Shown here piece by piece: positions 1 to 8,486 of a stretch of 64,000 nucleotides of DNA. Positions within the stretch are counted from its first letter, which is position 1. Each line of letters opens with the position of its first letter. Under the pieces are notes generated by a model that saw only the letters and a program-made list of their open reading frames with translations, was not told the origin of the DNA and searched no databases. Where the stretch lies: positions 1 through 64,000 of the forward strand of contig NZ_AQQR01000018.1 in NCBI RefSeq assembly GCF_002210095.1, in the 5' to 3' direction. The position numbers and the translations under genes were made by a program. This DNA comes from Marinibacterium profundimaris (lineage in GTDB: Bacteria > Pseudomonadota > Alphaproteobacteria > Rhodobacterales > Rhodobacteraceae).

Positions 1-154
1 CAAGGCTGCCGGATATGTCTCAGGTTAAAGGTCTGAGGCTCTAAATTACCGGGGGTCAGCCTACGGGGAACTTGCCGTGCAGGTGTCCTGCCCCATATGC
101 TTTCGCCGCAAGGCATGGGCCGGGGGTGGCCCGCTGGTTCAAAGGGGACGTGTC

Positions 155-721
155 ATGAGAAAGAGATTGATCGGCGCAATTGCGGCGCTGGGCCTGTTGG
201 CGACGGGGGCGGTGGCGCAGACCGCGCTGACCCCGGCGAACCCGCAGCCGTCGGGGCTGAAATCCGGGCTTGCGGTGACCTATGCCTTCCCGATGGACGT
301 CAAGCTGCTGTCCCATGCCGAGCGGGCGCTTCAGGATGCGCCGGTGCGGGGCAAGCCGCTGGCGGGGCTGAGCTATCCCGAGATCGTGGGCGGCACGGCG
401 CTGACCTCGGGCAAGCAGCATTCGGTGGCGGCGCGCATCACCGGCTATATCCGCTTTGACGAGGCCGGGACCTATCGGCTGCGGTTCTTCACCAATGACG
501 GGCTGAACATGGCGATCGGCGGGGTCCGGGTGGGCTATGAGACGGACCGGACGCCCTGTTCGAGCACGGGCTGGGTGAACGTGAGCATCCCGCAGGCGGG
601 GTGGTACCCGCTGAACGGGCTGTGGTTCCAGCGGCTGAGCAATTCCTGCCTGGAGATGGAATGGCAGACGCCCTCGGGCCAGAAGGGGGCCGTTCCGAAC
701 TCGGCCTTCGGGTACAAATAG
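155..721 (+). CDS. Secreted PA14-like domain protein
   Basis: The product has 188 residues. It begins with a typical Sec signal peptide (MRKRLIGAIAALGLLATG, then an AVAQ cleavage region), so it should be periplasmic or secreted. The rest looks like a single PA14-type beta-barrel: residues about 40-180 contain 'GYIRFDEAGTYRLRFFTNDG' followed by a conserved aromatic stretch around 'GWYPLNGLWFQ'. PA14 domains usually bind carbohydrate or sit in wall- or polysaccharide-acting proteins, but here the domain stands alone with no catalytic partner, so the ligand is unknown. The ATG at 155 was chosen because AGGGGAC lies just upstream and it starts the signal peptide directly; an upstream in-frame extension would bury the signal. 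A terminator follows at 742. Confidence 0.8.
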   Translation: MRKRLIGAIAALGLLATGAVAQTALTPANPQPSGLKSGLAVTYAFPMDVKLLSHAERALQDAPVRGKPLAGLSYPEIVGGTALTSGKQHSVAARITGYIRFDEAGTYRLRFFTNDGLNMAIGGVRVGYETDRTPCSSTGWVNVSIPQAGWYPLNGLWFQRLSNSCLEMEWQTPSGQKGAVPNSAFGYK

Positions 722-741
722 GCCGGGGTTTCATCGGATCG

Positions 742-775
742 AAAAGGGGCGGGCCCGGCGGGTGCCGCCCTTTTT
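742..775 (+). terminator. Rho-independent terminator after the PA14-like gene
   Basis: An 11-bp stem (AAAAGGGGCGG at 742-752 with CCGCCCTTTTT at 765-775, one G-T wobble) with a 12-nt loop ends in five T residues. It lies 20 nt after the stop of the PA14-like gene. The A-run on the 5' side could make it work in both directions. Confidence 0.8.
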
Positions 776-783
776 CGTGGGGG

Positions 784-805
784 GATGTCCCACGCGTGGG
801 ACATC
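784..805. promoter_or_regulatory. Perfect 22-bp palindrome, possible operator
   Basis: GATGTCCCACG at 784-794 is followed directly by its exact reverse complement to 805. There is no loop, so a dimeric DNA-binding protein site is more likely than an RNA hairpin. It lies in the 346-bp gap between the PA14-like gene and the cytochrome gene, about 260 bp before the latter. The rest of that gap (806-1053) is very GC-rich and shows no other feature that I can support. I do not know the cognate regulator. Confidence 0.5.
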
Positions 806-1067
806 AGGCCGCCCCCGTGTTTCCAAGGGGTTACAGCCGCGGATTTACCATTCGTTAGGAATTGGGCCGCGGGGTTGGGGCCCCGGGCCGGGGGCTGCGG
901 GGGTCTTTGGCGCGCGCGGGCCGCTTGTCCGCCCTGACAGGCGGCCGCGCTGCCGGGGGCGTCGCGGAGGCCCGGGCGCGCGCCGGGTTGATCTGGCGCA
1001 AGGCGGGGGGCGGGACGGGGCGTTAGGATGGCCCCACGTGATGACCGCGATACCGGAGGAGATCGCT

Positions 1068-1466
1068 ATGCGCCTGTCCCTGCTTGTCCCGCTGATGCTG
1101 CTGGCCGCGCCGCTGGGTGCGCAGGATGCGGCGGAAGGGGCCCTGATCTATGCCCAGTCCTGCGCCACCTGCCACGGGGCCGAGGCCCGGGGGAACGGGC
1201 CGATGGCGCCGGTTCTGGTGCTGCAACCGTCCGACCTGACGACACTGACGGCGCGCAACGGCGGGGCCTTTCCCCTGCTGCGCGTGGTGGAGCGGATAGA
1301 CGGGCAGGACCCGCTGATGAGCCATGGCTCCCCCATGCCGGTGTGGGGGCCGTTCTTCCTGGGCGGGGACGTGGTGCCGGTGGAGACGCTGTCGGGCGAG
1401 GCGGTGCAGACCAGCCGGCCGATTGCGGATGTGGTGGCGTATTTGATGGAGGTGCAGGAGGGGTAG
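1068..1466 (+). CDS. Small periplasmic c-type cytochrome
   Basis: The 132-residue product has a signal peptide (MRLSLLVPLMLLAAPLGAQ) and, just after it, the haem attachment motif CATCH (CxxCH) with a following Gly. A Met in 'SPMPVWG' is the likely distal axial ligand, and the C-terminal helix 'IADVVAYLMEV' is typical of class I cytochromes c. It should be a soluble, haem-containing periplasmic electron carrier. No partner oxidase or dehydrogenase lies nearby, so its donor and acceptor are unknown. The ATG at 1068 follows GGAGGA at a good distance; an in-frame upstream extension lacks a signal peptide and was discarded. Directly after the stop the base composition changes sharply to AT-rich. 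Confidence 0.85.
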   Translation: MRLSLLVPLMLLAAPLGAQDAAEGALIYAQSCATCHGAEARGNGPMAPVLVLQPSDLTTLTARNGGAFPLLRVVERIDGQDPLMSHGSPMPVWGPFFLGGDVVPVETLSGEAVQTSRPIADVVAYLMEVQEG

Positions 1467-1649
1467 GGAATTTTGCGCAGTCCCAAAATTGGAGTATTCA
1501 CTCATTTTAGTGAGATTGCGTGGTTTTAAGAAAAATTCCCCACAGGTTAAATTGATATTACCTTTTTCAAAATTGAACAATGAGGCTTTTCTTCGGTATG
1601 GTGTGGATGGACCTTTTCTGAATATTGTTTTCAGCTGAGTGTTAGCAGG

Positions 1650-2432
1650 CTAAATTCCGGGGTCAAAGTCAAAGAAACTTTTTTCCATAGTGAGAAAGTT
1701 TCCCATGATGGCCAAACCTGACCCTATTGTCGCGCCTAAACACGCTTTCCAGATCTCAGTTGACCATCCAAAAATAGAGTTCAGAAGCTGACTGGACGTG
1801 TTGTTGGGTATGTGAGAAAGAATTCCAAATAGAAGGAGTAGCACGACGGAGGAACCGAAGACTTTAAAATCAATCTTTGATTGCAGGTACAGGGTCGCTA
1901 AGGATCTTTTTTTAACCTTTCCCGTTCCCACTATGGATTTTTCTGAGGACGAATAAATATCTGCTCTTTGCTGAAGAGTTCTAGTAATGTCGCAGATCGG
2001 AAGTTCGAGCAATCTTTGAATTAAGTGTTGCGAACACGCATGTAGCTTTGCCACATCTCTTTGTGATATGAAAATCGTCAGGCTCTCGTCAGATGTCCGC
2101 GCCACATAAAAATTTGCTTCGTATGTCGGAAGAGTGCCGAAGTAAATTCCATATTTATTAATTTCTTTCAAGCTTCTGCTGTCAAAAACTTTCTCTGCAT
2201 TTTTTGCGGCTAGATCACGCAGATGCAGAATGGTGCCTGTTTTAACTGTTTTTCCAGGTTGCACTTTTTCGGTTGTATACTCACTTAATCGACTTCCGTC
2301 AGGCCCTAGTCGAGCAGGAACCCGGCATCCAAGGCTGTCAAGGCTTTCGATAATGTGAGAGTCATCGTGAAAAGCAGACGTGAACGGTATACTGTTTGAC
2401 CCCTTCAATAATACTGGAAGTCTAATATACAT
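1650..2432 (-). CDS. Hypothetical two-helix membrane protein, AT-rich
   Basis: The 260-residue product has a soluble N-terminal part of about 190 residues and two predicted membrane helices near the C-terminus (around 'VFGSSVVLLLLFGILSHI' and 'ACLGATIGSGLAIMGNFL'), then a short acidic tail. I recognise no family or catalytic motif. Its base composition and codon use are strikingly AT-rich, including A/T-ending codons avoided by all neighbours, and the AT-rich stretch continues through the non-coding 1467-1649. The start lies 15 nt after the parE stop on the same strand, so read-through from parE is possible; AGGGGG lies about 12 nt before the ATG. The soluble-domain-plus-membrane-pair layout is seen in some toxin or anti-phage effectors, but also in ordinary membrane proteins, so no function is assigned. 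Confidence 0.65.
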   Translation of the reverse strand: MYIRLPVLLKGSNSIPFTSAFHDDSHIIESLDSLGCRVPARLGPDGSRLSEYTTEKVQPGKTVKTGTILHLRDLAAKNAEKVFDSRSLKEINKYGIYFGTLPTYEANFYVARTSDESLTIFISQRDVAKLHACSQHLIQRLLELPICDITRTLQQRADIYSSSEKSIVGTGKVKKRSLATLYLQSKIDFKVFGSSVVLLLLFGILSHIPNNTSSQLLNSIFGWSTEIWKACLGATIGSGLAIMGNFLTMEKSFFDFDPGI

Positions 2433-2447
2433 ACGTAGAACAGCCCC

Positions 2448-4403
2448 CTAAACATCCAACTCCTCAACAAACCTAGCATTTTCCTGAATATACTGGAACC
2501 GCAATTCCGGCTTCTTCCCCATCAGCCGTTCCACCAGGTCCCCGGTCTCGCCCGGTTCGTCCTCATCGATGGTCACGCGGATCAGCTTGCGCGAATTGGG
2601 ATCCATCGTCGTCTCTTTCAGGTCCTTGGCGTCCATCTCGCCCAGGCCCTTGAAGCGGGAGACCTCGATCTTGCCGCGGCCGCCCAGGCCCTTTTCCAGC
2701 CAGATGTCGCGCTCGGCCTCGTCGATGCAATAGACGCGCTTGGGGCCTTGCGTCAGGCGGAAAAGGGGCGGGCAGGCGAGGTAGAGGTGCCCGGCGTCGA
2801 TCATGGGCCGCATCTGGGTGAAGAAGAAGGTCATCAGCAGCGAGGCGATATGGGCGCCGTCGACATCTGCGTCGGTCATGATGATGACCTTGTCATAGCG
2901 CAGGTCGTCAACGTTGAACCGCGTGCCGAGACCCACGCCGAGGGCCTGTGCCAGATCGGAAATTTCCGCGTTCGAGGTGAGCTTGGACGAGGCGGCACCG
3001 AGCACGTTGAGGATCTTGCCGCGGAGCGGCAGCAGGGCCTGGGTCTTGCGGTTGCGGGCCATCTTGGCCGAGCCGCCGGCGCTGTCGCCCTCGACCAGGA
3101 AGATTTCGGTGCCGTCGCGGGCGGAGTTGGTGCAATCGACCAGCTTGCCGGGCAGGCGCAGGCGCTTGGTGGCGGATTTGCGGGCGGTCTCTTTTTCCTG
3201 CTTGCGGCGGAGGCGTTCCTCGGCCCGCAGGATCAGGAAATCGAGGATCGCGCCGGCGGATTTAGTGTCGGCGGCAAGCCAGTTGTCGAAATGGTCGCGC
3301 ACGGCGTTTTCGACCAGGCGCTGCGCCTCGGTCGTGGCGAGGCGGTCCTTGGTCTGGCCGACGAATTCAGGTTCGCGGATGAAGCAGGAGACCAGCGCGC
3401 AGCCGCCTGTGATCAGGTCGTCGCGGGTGATCTGGGCGGCCTTCTTCTGGTTGGTCAGTTCACCATAGGCGCGGATGCCCTTGAGGATGGCGGCCCAGAA
3501 GCCGGCCTCGTGCGTGCCGCCTTCGGGGGTGGGCACGGTGTTGCAGTAGGACTGGATGAAGCCGTCGCGCGAGGGTGTCCAGTTGATCGCCCATTCGACC
3601 TTGCCCGGCGTGTTGAACTTTTCGCGGAAGTCGACGGTGCCGGAGAAGGGCCGTTCGGAATAGGTGGTGGCGGTGCCCAGCGTCTCGGTCAGGTAGTCGG
3701 CGAGGCCGCCGGGGAAGTGGAATGTGGCCTCGAGCGGGGTTTCACCGTCGTCGATGGCGGTCTTCCAGCGGATTTCGACGCCGGAGAAGAGGTAGGCCTT
3801 GGAGCGGATCGACTTGAACAGGCGCGCGGGCTTGAACCGGTGGTGGCCGAAGATTTCCTCGTCGGCGTGGAAGGTGACGGTGGTGCCGCGGCGGTTGGGG
3901 GCGGCGCCGACCTTCTCGACGGGGCCCTGGGGGATGCCGCGGGAGAAGCGTTGCTCATAGAGCGTCTTGTCGCGGGCGACCTGGACGATCATGGAATCCG
4001 ACAGGGCGTTGACCACGGATGCGCCGACGCCGTGGAGGCCGCCGGAGGTTTCATACGCCTTGCCGGAGAACTTGCCCCCCGCATGCAGGGTGCAGAGGAT
4101 GACCTCGAGCGCGGATTTGTCGGGGAATTTCGGGTGCGGGTCGATGGGGATGCCGCGCCCGTTGTCGCGGATGGTGATGGAATAATCCGCGTGCAGCTCG
4201 ACCTCGATCCGGTTGGCGTGGCCGGCGACGGCCTCGTCCATGGAATTGTCGAGCACCTCGGCCACGAGGTGGTGGAGCGCGCGTTCGTCGGTGCCGCCGA
4301 TATACATGCCGGGGCGTTTGCGCACGGGCTCCAGCCCTTCGAGGATCTCGATGGAGGAGGCGTCGTAGTCGGACGGGGAGGCCCCGGAGAGGAGATCATT
4401 CAT
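2448..4403 (-). CDS. parE: DNA topoisomerase IV subunit B (ParE)
   Basis: This is the ATPase subunit of topoisomerase IV, which decatenates daughter chromosomes with ParC. The 651-residue length fits ParE and not GyrB (about 800). In order: the GHKL ATPase with 'EVLDNSMDEAVAGHA', 'IRDNGRGIP' and 'GGLHGVGASVVNALS' (residues about 45-125), a transducer domain, then the TOPRIM region with 'VEGDSAGGSAKMARNRK' (about 425-440) and the metal-binding 'IIMTDADVDGAH', and the C-terminal 'GLGEMDAKDLKETTMDP'. Nothing looks damaged. It is transcribed on the minus strand; the AT-rich gene at 1650-2432 begins 15 nt after its stop. ParC is not in the window. Confidence 0.96.
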   Translation of the reverse strand: MNDLLSGASPSDYDASSIEILEGLEPVRKRPGMYIGGTDERALHHLVAEVLDNSMDEAVAGHANRIEVELHADYSITIRDNGRGIPIDPHPKFPDKSALEVILCTLHAGGKFSGKAYETSGGLHGVGASVVNALSDSMIVQVARDKTLYEQRFSRGIPQGPVEKVGAAPNRRGTTVTFHADEEIFGHHRFKPARLFKSIRSKAYLFSGVEIRWKTAIDDGETPLEATFHFPGGLADYLTETLGTATTYSERPFSGTVDFREKFNTPGKVEWAINWTPSRDGFIQSYCNTVPTPEGGTHEAGFWAAILKGIRAYGELTNQKKAAQITRDDLITGGCALVSCFIREPEFVGQTKDRLATTEAQRLVENAVRDHFDNWLAADTKSAGAILDFLILRAEERLRRKQEKETARKSATKRLRLPGKLVDCTNSARDGTEIFLVEGDSAGGSAKMARNRKTQALLPLRGKILNVLGAASSKLTSNAEISDLAQALGVGLGTRFNVDDLRYDKVIIMTDADVDGAHIASLLMTFFFTQMRPMIDAGHLYLACPPLFRLTQGPKRVYCIDEAERDIWLEKGLGGRGKIEVSRFKGLGEMDAKDLKETTMDPNSRKLIRVTIDEDEPGETGDLVERLMGKKPELRFQYIQENARFVEELDV

Positions 4404-4519
4404 GCCGCTGCTCGTGTTCTTGGATTTGGGGCCAAGTATTGCAGGCGGGCGCGGGAGGGGGAAGGGGGATTGGTGCCGCGAGGGGCAGGGAGCTGTGGAC
4501 GATTTGAGGGATAAGTCGG

Positions 4520-5392
4520 TCAGAGCCAGTCGCGCAGCAATTGTGCGACGCGATCGGGCTGCTGGTGGATCACCCAGTGGTCGGCCTGCGCGATCTCGGC
4601 CCGGGTGAGATCGGGGGCGAAGGTTTCGAGGCCGTCGGTCGAGACGGGCAGCAGCGCGGTGTCGTTCAGGCCCCAGATCAGCAGGTGCGGGCAGGTGATC
4701 TTCATCCGGTCGAGGGGGAGGTCGGGCGGGTCGGAGAGCGGCTGACCGGGGGCGGCGACCTTGAGGGGCGAGGCGCGGTACCAGTCGATCATGGAGCGCA
4801 GGCGGCCGCCGTCGTGGCTCCAGGCGGCGAGGTAGTCGGCGCGGCGGGCGGGGGTGAGCCAGGTGAGGTCCATGTTGGCGGAGAAGAGCTGGAAGAGTTT
4901 CGCGTAATTGTCGGCGGAGAGGTAATCTTCGGACCCGGGACGGCGGAGCGTGTTGATGTATTGCGAGGCTTCGGATTGGGCGCCGCCCTTGGCGAGTTCG
5001 CGCTGGAAGGGGGCGGGGTGGACGCCGTTGACGATGGCCAGGCGCGAGACCCTGGAGGGATGCGCCATGGCCAGGCCATAGGCGACCGAGGCGCCCCAGT
5101 CATGGCCCAGCAGGCGGACCGTGCCGCCGAGGTGGTCGGCGAGGGCGGCCATGTCGGAGACGAGTTGCGACAGGCGGTAGTGGCCCACACCCTCGGGCGC
5201 CCAGCTGCGGCCATAGCCGCGCTGGTCGGGGGCGACGCAGTGGAAGCGGTCGGCGAGAAGCGGGGCGAGATCGGCCCAGGCGCCGCCATGTTCGGGGAAG
5301 CCGTGCAGCATCAAAAGCGGCGGCAGCGAGACATCGCCCCAGCGATAAAGGTGGAACGGCTGCCCGTTCAGCATGCAGGTTTCGGTGATCAC
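4520..5392 (-). CDS. Alpha/beta hydrolase, epoxide hydrolase/dehalogenase type
   Basis: The 290-residue cytoplasmic enzyme has the alpha/beta-hydrolase signatures HGFPEH (oxyanion region, residues about 29-34), GHDWGAS (nucleophile elbow), LIWGLND (acid region) and ADHWVIHQQP (catalytic His). The nucleophile is Asp in GHDWG, as in epoxide hydrolases and haloalkane or haloacetate dehalogenases, rather than the Ser of esterases. The substrate cannot be read from sequence. The start is a GTG at 5392 with GGGAGGAC upstream; the next in-frame ATG would remove the first beta-strand. It stands alone on the minus strand. Confidence 0.82.
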   Translation of the reverse strand: MITETCMLNGQPFHLYRWGDVSLPPLLMLHGFPEHGGAWADLAPLLADRFHCVAPDQRGYGRSWAPEGVGHYRLSQLVSDMAALADHLGGTVRLLGHDWGASVAYGLAMAHPSRVSRLAIVNGVHPAPFQRELAKGGAQSEASQYINTLRRPGSEDYLSADNYAKLFQLFSANMDLTWLTPARRADYLAAWSHDGGRLRSMIDWYRASPLKVAAPGQPLSDPPDLPLDRMKITCPHLLIWGLNDTALLPVSTDGLETFAPDLTRAEIAQADHWVIHQQPDRVAQLLRDWL

Positions 5393-5568
5393 TGTGCTGT
5401 CCTCCCGCGGGGCCGGTCATGTGGACCGGGTGGCCCGACCTATCGCGCGGATCATATCCCGAACCCGGGCCCGCGTCCCGCCGCCTGATGGTGTTGCGCC
5501 AAGCCACGCCTTGCGCGGCTGTCTGTCGCTGCCTGCGGAAAGTCCGGGCGACAGGCCCGGGCGGCAGG

Positions 5569-6063
5569 TCAGCCGGGGACCTGCATGATCAGGCAGGTGG
5601 TGGTGGCGGTGGCGTAAAGCTTGCCGTCTTCCACGCCGCGGATCTCGCCATGGGCGACGGAGGTGGTGCGGCCGAAGTGATCGACCTCGCCGCGGCATTC
5701 GACCTCCATCCCCTGGCGGATGGCGCGGGTGATATTCACCTTGTATTCCAGGGTGGTATAGGCCTGACCGACCGCAAGCCGGGTCATCACCGCACAGGCC
5801 ATGGCGCTGTCGAGGATCGTGCCGTACCAGCCGCCGTGCACGCCGCCCATCGGGTTCAGCACGTGGGCCTCGGGCGTGCCGCGGAAGATCGCCAGCCCGG
5901 TGTCGAAGCTGGCGCCGTGAAAGCCCATGGTGGCGGCGATCGGCGGCGCGGGATAGCGGCCCTCGGCCATGCCGCGCAGGTAGTCGAGCCCGCTCATGCC
6001 GGCGATTTCGGACATCGGCATCAGGCCGGTTGCGGGCATGGCTGTGGAATCGGTTGCGGTCAT
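5569..6063 (-). CDS. PaaI-type hotdog thioesterase
   Basis: This is a 164-residue protein of the PaaI/YbgC-like hotdog-fold acyl-CoA thioesterase group. The core motif 'HVLNPMGGVHGGWYGTILDS' contains the usual HGG followed by the hotdog helix; the later strands 'YTTLEYKVNITRAI' and 'VECRGEVDHFGRTTSVAHGE' are typical. It probably hydrolyses aryl- or acyl-CoA thioesters in the cytoplasm. The ATG at 6063 has GGAGGACC just upstream; an in-frame extension running into metF was rejected. It follows metF on the same strand with a gap of about 180 bp, so co-transcription is possible but not obvious. Confidence 0.8.
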   Translation of the reverse strand: MTATDSTAMPATGLMPMSEIAGMSGLDYLRGMAEGRYPAPPIAATMGFHGASFDTGLAIFRGTPEAHVLNPMGGVHGGWYGTILDSAMACAVMTRLAVGQAYTTLEYKVNITRAIRQGMEVECRGEVDHFGRTTSVAHGEIRGVEDGKLYATATTTCLIMQVPG

Positions 6064-6242
6064 CTGGTCCTCCCCTGGCTGCGCGGACAGGCTAGGCAGG
6101 GGGGAGGCGCGGGGAAACGTCTGATCTGACGTTTCGGGGCGCTGACGCTGCGTCCCGTGGGGGCCGCCGGGGCCGGCGCCCGGCCTGGGCGGGCGCACGG
6201 CATAGTGTCTTGCAGAGGATCCGGAGGGGATCCGAGGGTGGC

Positions 6243-7115
6243 TCAGGCCACGTTCTCGAGCGCGACCTTCGGCGTCACGCCCAGGGCGTGGCAGACATCG
6301 CGGGTCAGTTCGGGACGGTTGAGCGTGTAGAAGTGCATCTTGTCCACGCCGCCTTCGATCAGGTCGGAGCAGAGTTCGGTGCAGAGCGACGTCGCCAGCA
6401 GGTCGGTGCGGCCGTCGCCGTCGCGTTCGGCGGCGGCAAAGGCATCGTCCAGCCATTGCGGCACATGGGTGCCGCAGCTCATGGCGAAGCGGCGTGCGCC
6501 CTTCCAGTTCTCGATCGGCAGGATGCCCGGCACGATCGGCGCGTCGATCCCGGCCTTCACGCAGGCGTCGCGGAAGCGGAAGAACGTGTCTGCCTCGAAG
6601 AAGAACTGGGTCAGCGCCTCGGTCGCGCCGGCGTCGAGCTTGGCCTTGAGCCAGTCGATATCGGCCTGCGCATTGGCGGCTTCGGGATGGGCCTCGGGGT
6701 AGGCGCCGACGCGGATGTTGAAATCGCCGGCCTTGGCCAGGGCCGAGATCAGCTCGCAGGAATTGGCGAAGCCGTCGGGATGGGCGACGAACTTGTCGGT
6801 GCCCTTCGGCGGGTCGCCGCGCAGGGCCACGATATCGCGCACACCGGCCTGGGCGAAGCCGTCGACGATGGCCATGGTGTCTTCGCGCGTGGCATCCACG
6901 CAGGTCAGATGGGCGGCGACCTTCAGGCCGGAATGCTTGTGCAGGGTGGCGACGGCATCGCGGGTCAGGTCACGGGTGGTGCCGCCGGCCCCATAGGTCA
7001 CCGAAACGAAGCGCGGCGCCAGCGGCGCAAGCACCTGAACCGTATCCCAAAGGCGGAACGACGCTTCGAGGTCGCGCGGGGGAAAGAATTCGAAGGAGAT
7101 CTCGGGCACGGTCAT
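6243..7115 (-). CDS. metF: 5,10-methylenetetrahydrofolate reductase (MetF)
   Basis: This FAD enzyme reduces 5,10-methylene-THF to 5-methyl-THF, the methyl donor for methionine synthesis. The 290-residue length is normal for bacterial MetF. 'ISFEFFPPRD' at the N-terminus, 'FVSVTYGAGG' and 'DIVALRGDPP' are hallmark TIM-barrel strands around the flavin and folate sites, followed by 'IVPGILPI'. It is divergent from a MetR-type regulator whose TTG start is 95 bp away, the classical metF/metR arrangement, with an inverted repeat between them. It should therefore respond to homocysteine through MetR. Confidence 0.95.
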   Translation of the reverse strand: MTVPEISFEFFPPRDLEASFRLWDTVQVLAPLAPRFVSVTYGAGGTTRDLTRDAVATLHKHSGLKVAAHLTCVDATREDTMAIVDGFAQAGVRDIVALRGDPPKGTDKFVAHPDGFANSCELISALAKAGDFNIRVGAYPEAHPEAANAQADIDWLKAKLDAGATEALTQFFFEADTFFRFRDACVKAGIDAPIVPGILPIENWKGARRFAMSCGTHVPQWLDDAFAAAERDGDGRTDLLATSLCTELCSDLIEGGVDKMHFYTLNRPELTRDVCHALGVTPKVALENVA

Positions 7116-7179
7116 GTAAGGGGAATCCTCTTTGCTTGATCCCTGTCTAGACGAGCGGCCATGGTGAGGCTATTTCATA

Positions 7180-7193
7180 TTGTTCAAGAACAA
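7180..7193. promoter_or_regulatory. Inverted repeat between metF and metR, candidate MetR operator
   Basis: TTGTTC-AA-GAACAA is a 6-bp inverted repeat in the 95-bp divergent spacer, 18 bp upstream of the metR start. Just before it is a TTCATATTGTTCA stretch, resembling the TGAA/TTCA half-sites described for MetR in enteric bacteria. Its place between a LysR-type gene and its usual target makes it the best candidate operator here. Confidence 0.5.
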
Positions 7194-7210
7194 GATGAGG
7201 ACGATCTGAA

Positions 7211-8116
7211 TTGCACCTGGAATTCCGCCACCTGAGGACGATCAAGGCCATCCACGATTGCGGCGGGCTGGCCCGTGCGGCCGATCAGCTGAACATCACG
7301 CAAAGCGCGCTGAGCCACCAGATCAAGGGGCTGGAGGAGCAGGCGGGCGTTGAGCTGTTCGTGCGGCGGTCGAAGCCGATGAAGCTGTCGCCCGCCGGGC
7401 GGCGCCTGCTGCGGCTGGCCGAGCAGATCCTGCCTCAGGTCGAGGCCGCGCAGGAGGAATTCGCCTCGCTGAGGTCGGGGCGGATCGGGCGGATGCATAT
7501 CGCGATCGAATGCCACGCCTGTTTCGAATGGCTGTTCCCGGTGCTGGAAGGGTTCCGCAAGGACTTTCCCGACATCGACGTGGATATCCGCCCGGGGCTG
7601 GCCTTTGACGCGCTGCCGGCGCTGCTGAAGGAAGAGGTCGACCTTGTGGTGTCCTCGGACCCCGAGGACCTGCCGGGCGTCGAATTCGTGAAGCTTTTCG
7701 ATTACGCGCCGGTCTTCGTCGCCTCGGCGCGGCATCCGCTGGCGTCGAAGCCTTACGTGGAGGCCGAGGATTTCCGGGGCCAGACGCTGATCACCTACCC
7801 GGTGGAACGCTCGCGGCTGGACGTGTTCAGCCAGCTGCTGATCCCGGCCAAGGTCGAACCGGCGTCGATCCGGCAGGTGGAGCTGACGGCGGTGATCCTG
7901 CTGCTGGTGGCGTCGAACCGGGGGGTGTCGGTCCTGCCGGACTGGGTGGTGCGAGAGGTGAAATATTCGTCGGATTACGTGACCCGGCCGCTGACCGAAA
8001 ACGGCATCACCCGACGGCTTTATGCCGCGGTGCGCAGCGATGACCGCGAGAAACCCTTTGTGCAGCGCCTGATCGCGCTGGCACAGAGCGAGGCGGTGAA
8101 GCTGCAGACGGCATGA
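7211..8116 (+). CDS. metR: LysR-family regulator MetR
   Basis: This is a 301-residue LysR-type activator. The N-terminal winged helix-turn-helix is residues about 1-60 ('ARAADQLNITQSALSHQIKG'). The periplasmic-binding-like effector domain follows, containing 'MHIAIECHACFEWLFPVL', which is characteristic of MetR proteins that sense homocysteine. The position next to divergent metF supports the name. The start is a TTG at 7211, preceded by the purine-rich GATGAGGACGATC; the next Met would lie well inside the effector domain. LysR proteins usually repress themselves while activating the divergent gene. Confidence 0.88.
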   Translation: MHLEFRHLRTIKAIHDCGGLARAADQLNITQSALSHQIKGLEEQAGVELFVRRSKPMKLSPAGRRLLRLAEQILPQVEAAQEEFASLRSGRIGRMHIAIECHACFEWLFPVLEGFRKDFPDIDVDIRPGLAFDALPALLKEEVDLVVSSDPEDLPGVEFVKLFDYAPVFVASARHPLASKPYVEAEDFRGQTLITYPVERSRLDVFSQLLIPAKVEPASIRQVELTAVILLLVASNRGVSVLPDWVVREVKYSSDYVTRPLTENGITRRLYAAVRSDDREKPFVQRLIALAQSEAVKLQTA

Positions 8117-8192
8117 GGCCGCGCGGCGGGCTCTGGAAGCGCGCCGGCGAAGCGGTTAGCCTGTGCGCACCGTGGCAAGAGGGGACGTTCTT

Positions 8193-8453
8193 ATGCCAAG
8201 CACGACCGACCTGCACGACCGGCTGGACAAGATCGCGGCCAGGCTGGACGCAGCACGACAGAAGATGGCGTTCCGGCGGGGTCTCAACGACGGGCACAAC
8301 CTGACCAGTGGCGAGCTGATCGCGCGGCACAGGTTTCTCAAGGAGACGCTTGACCGGGACGTGGCCGAGATCGAGGTTCATGACCATCATGTCAGCGCGC
8401 TGGAACGCGACGTTCTGGCGTGGATCAACAGCATCGACCTTGCCCGGTCCTGA
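8193..8453 (+). CDS. Small conserved-looking hypothetical protein
   Basis: The 86-residue soluble protein is rich in charged residues and looks almost wholly helical (heptad-like 'LHDRLDKIAARLDAARQKM' and 'RHRFLKETLDRDVAEIEVHD'), so it may form a coiled-coil dimer. No known motif is visible. The ATG at 8193 is preceded by AGAGGGGAC; a GTG 30 nt upstream in frame is less likely. It lies between metR and a permease on the same strand, 33 nt before the permease start, and may be co-transcribed with it. Confidence 0.6.
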   Translation: MPSTTDLHDRLDKIAARLDAARQKMAFRRGLNDGHNLTSGELIARHRFLKETLDRDVAEIEVHDHHVSALERDVLAWINSIDLARS

Positions 8454-8486
8454 CGGACGGGGACCCGGACGGTTCAAAGAGAGTTC

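Noticed and set aside
1-154. Gene or promoter at the left end
   Set aside because: Only a short CTCAG/CTGAG inverted repeat at 19-37 is seen; no convincing frame or promoter can be supported.
2748-4514. 588-codon plus-strand frame antisense to parE
   Set aside because: Composition is Gly/Ala/Val/Glu-rich as expected for the complement of a GC-rich gene; parE motifs are intact on the other strand.
6064-6242. Riboswitch between metF and the thioesterase gene
   Set aside because: The spacer lies 3' of metF and shows no known riboswitch core; only short GC repeats (GGATCC twice) are seen.
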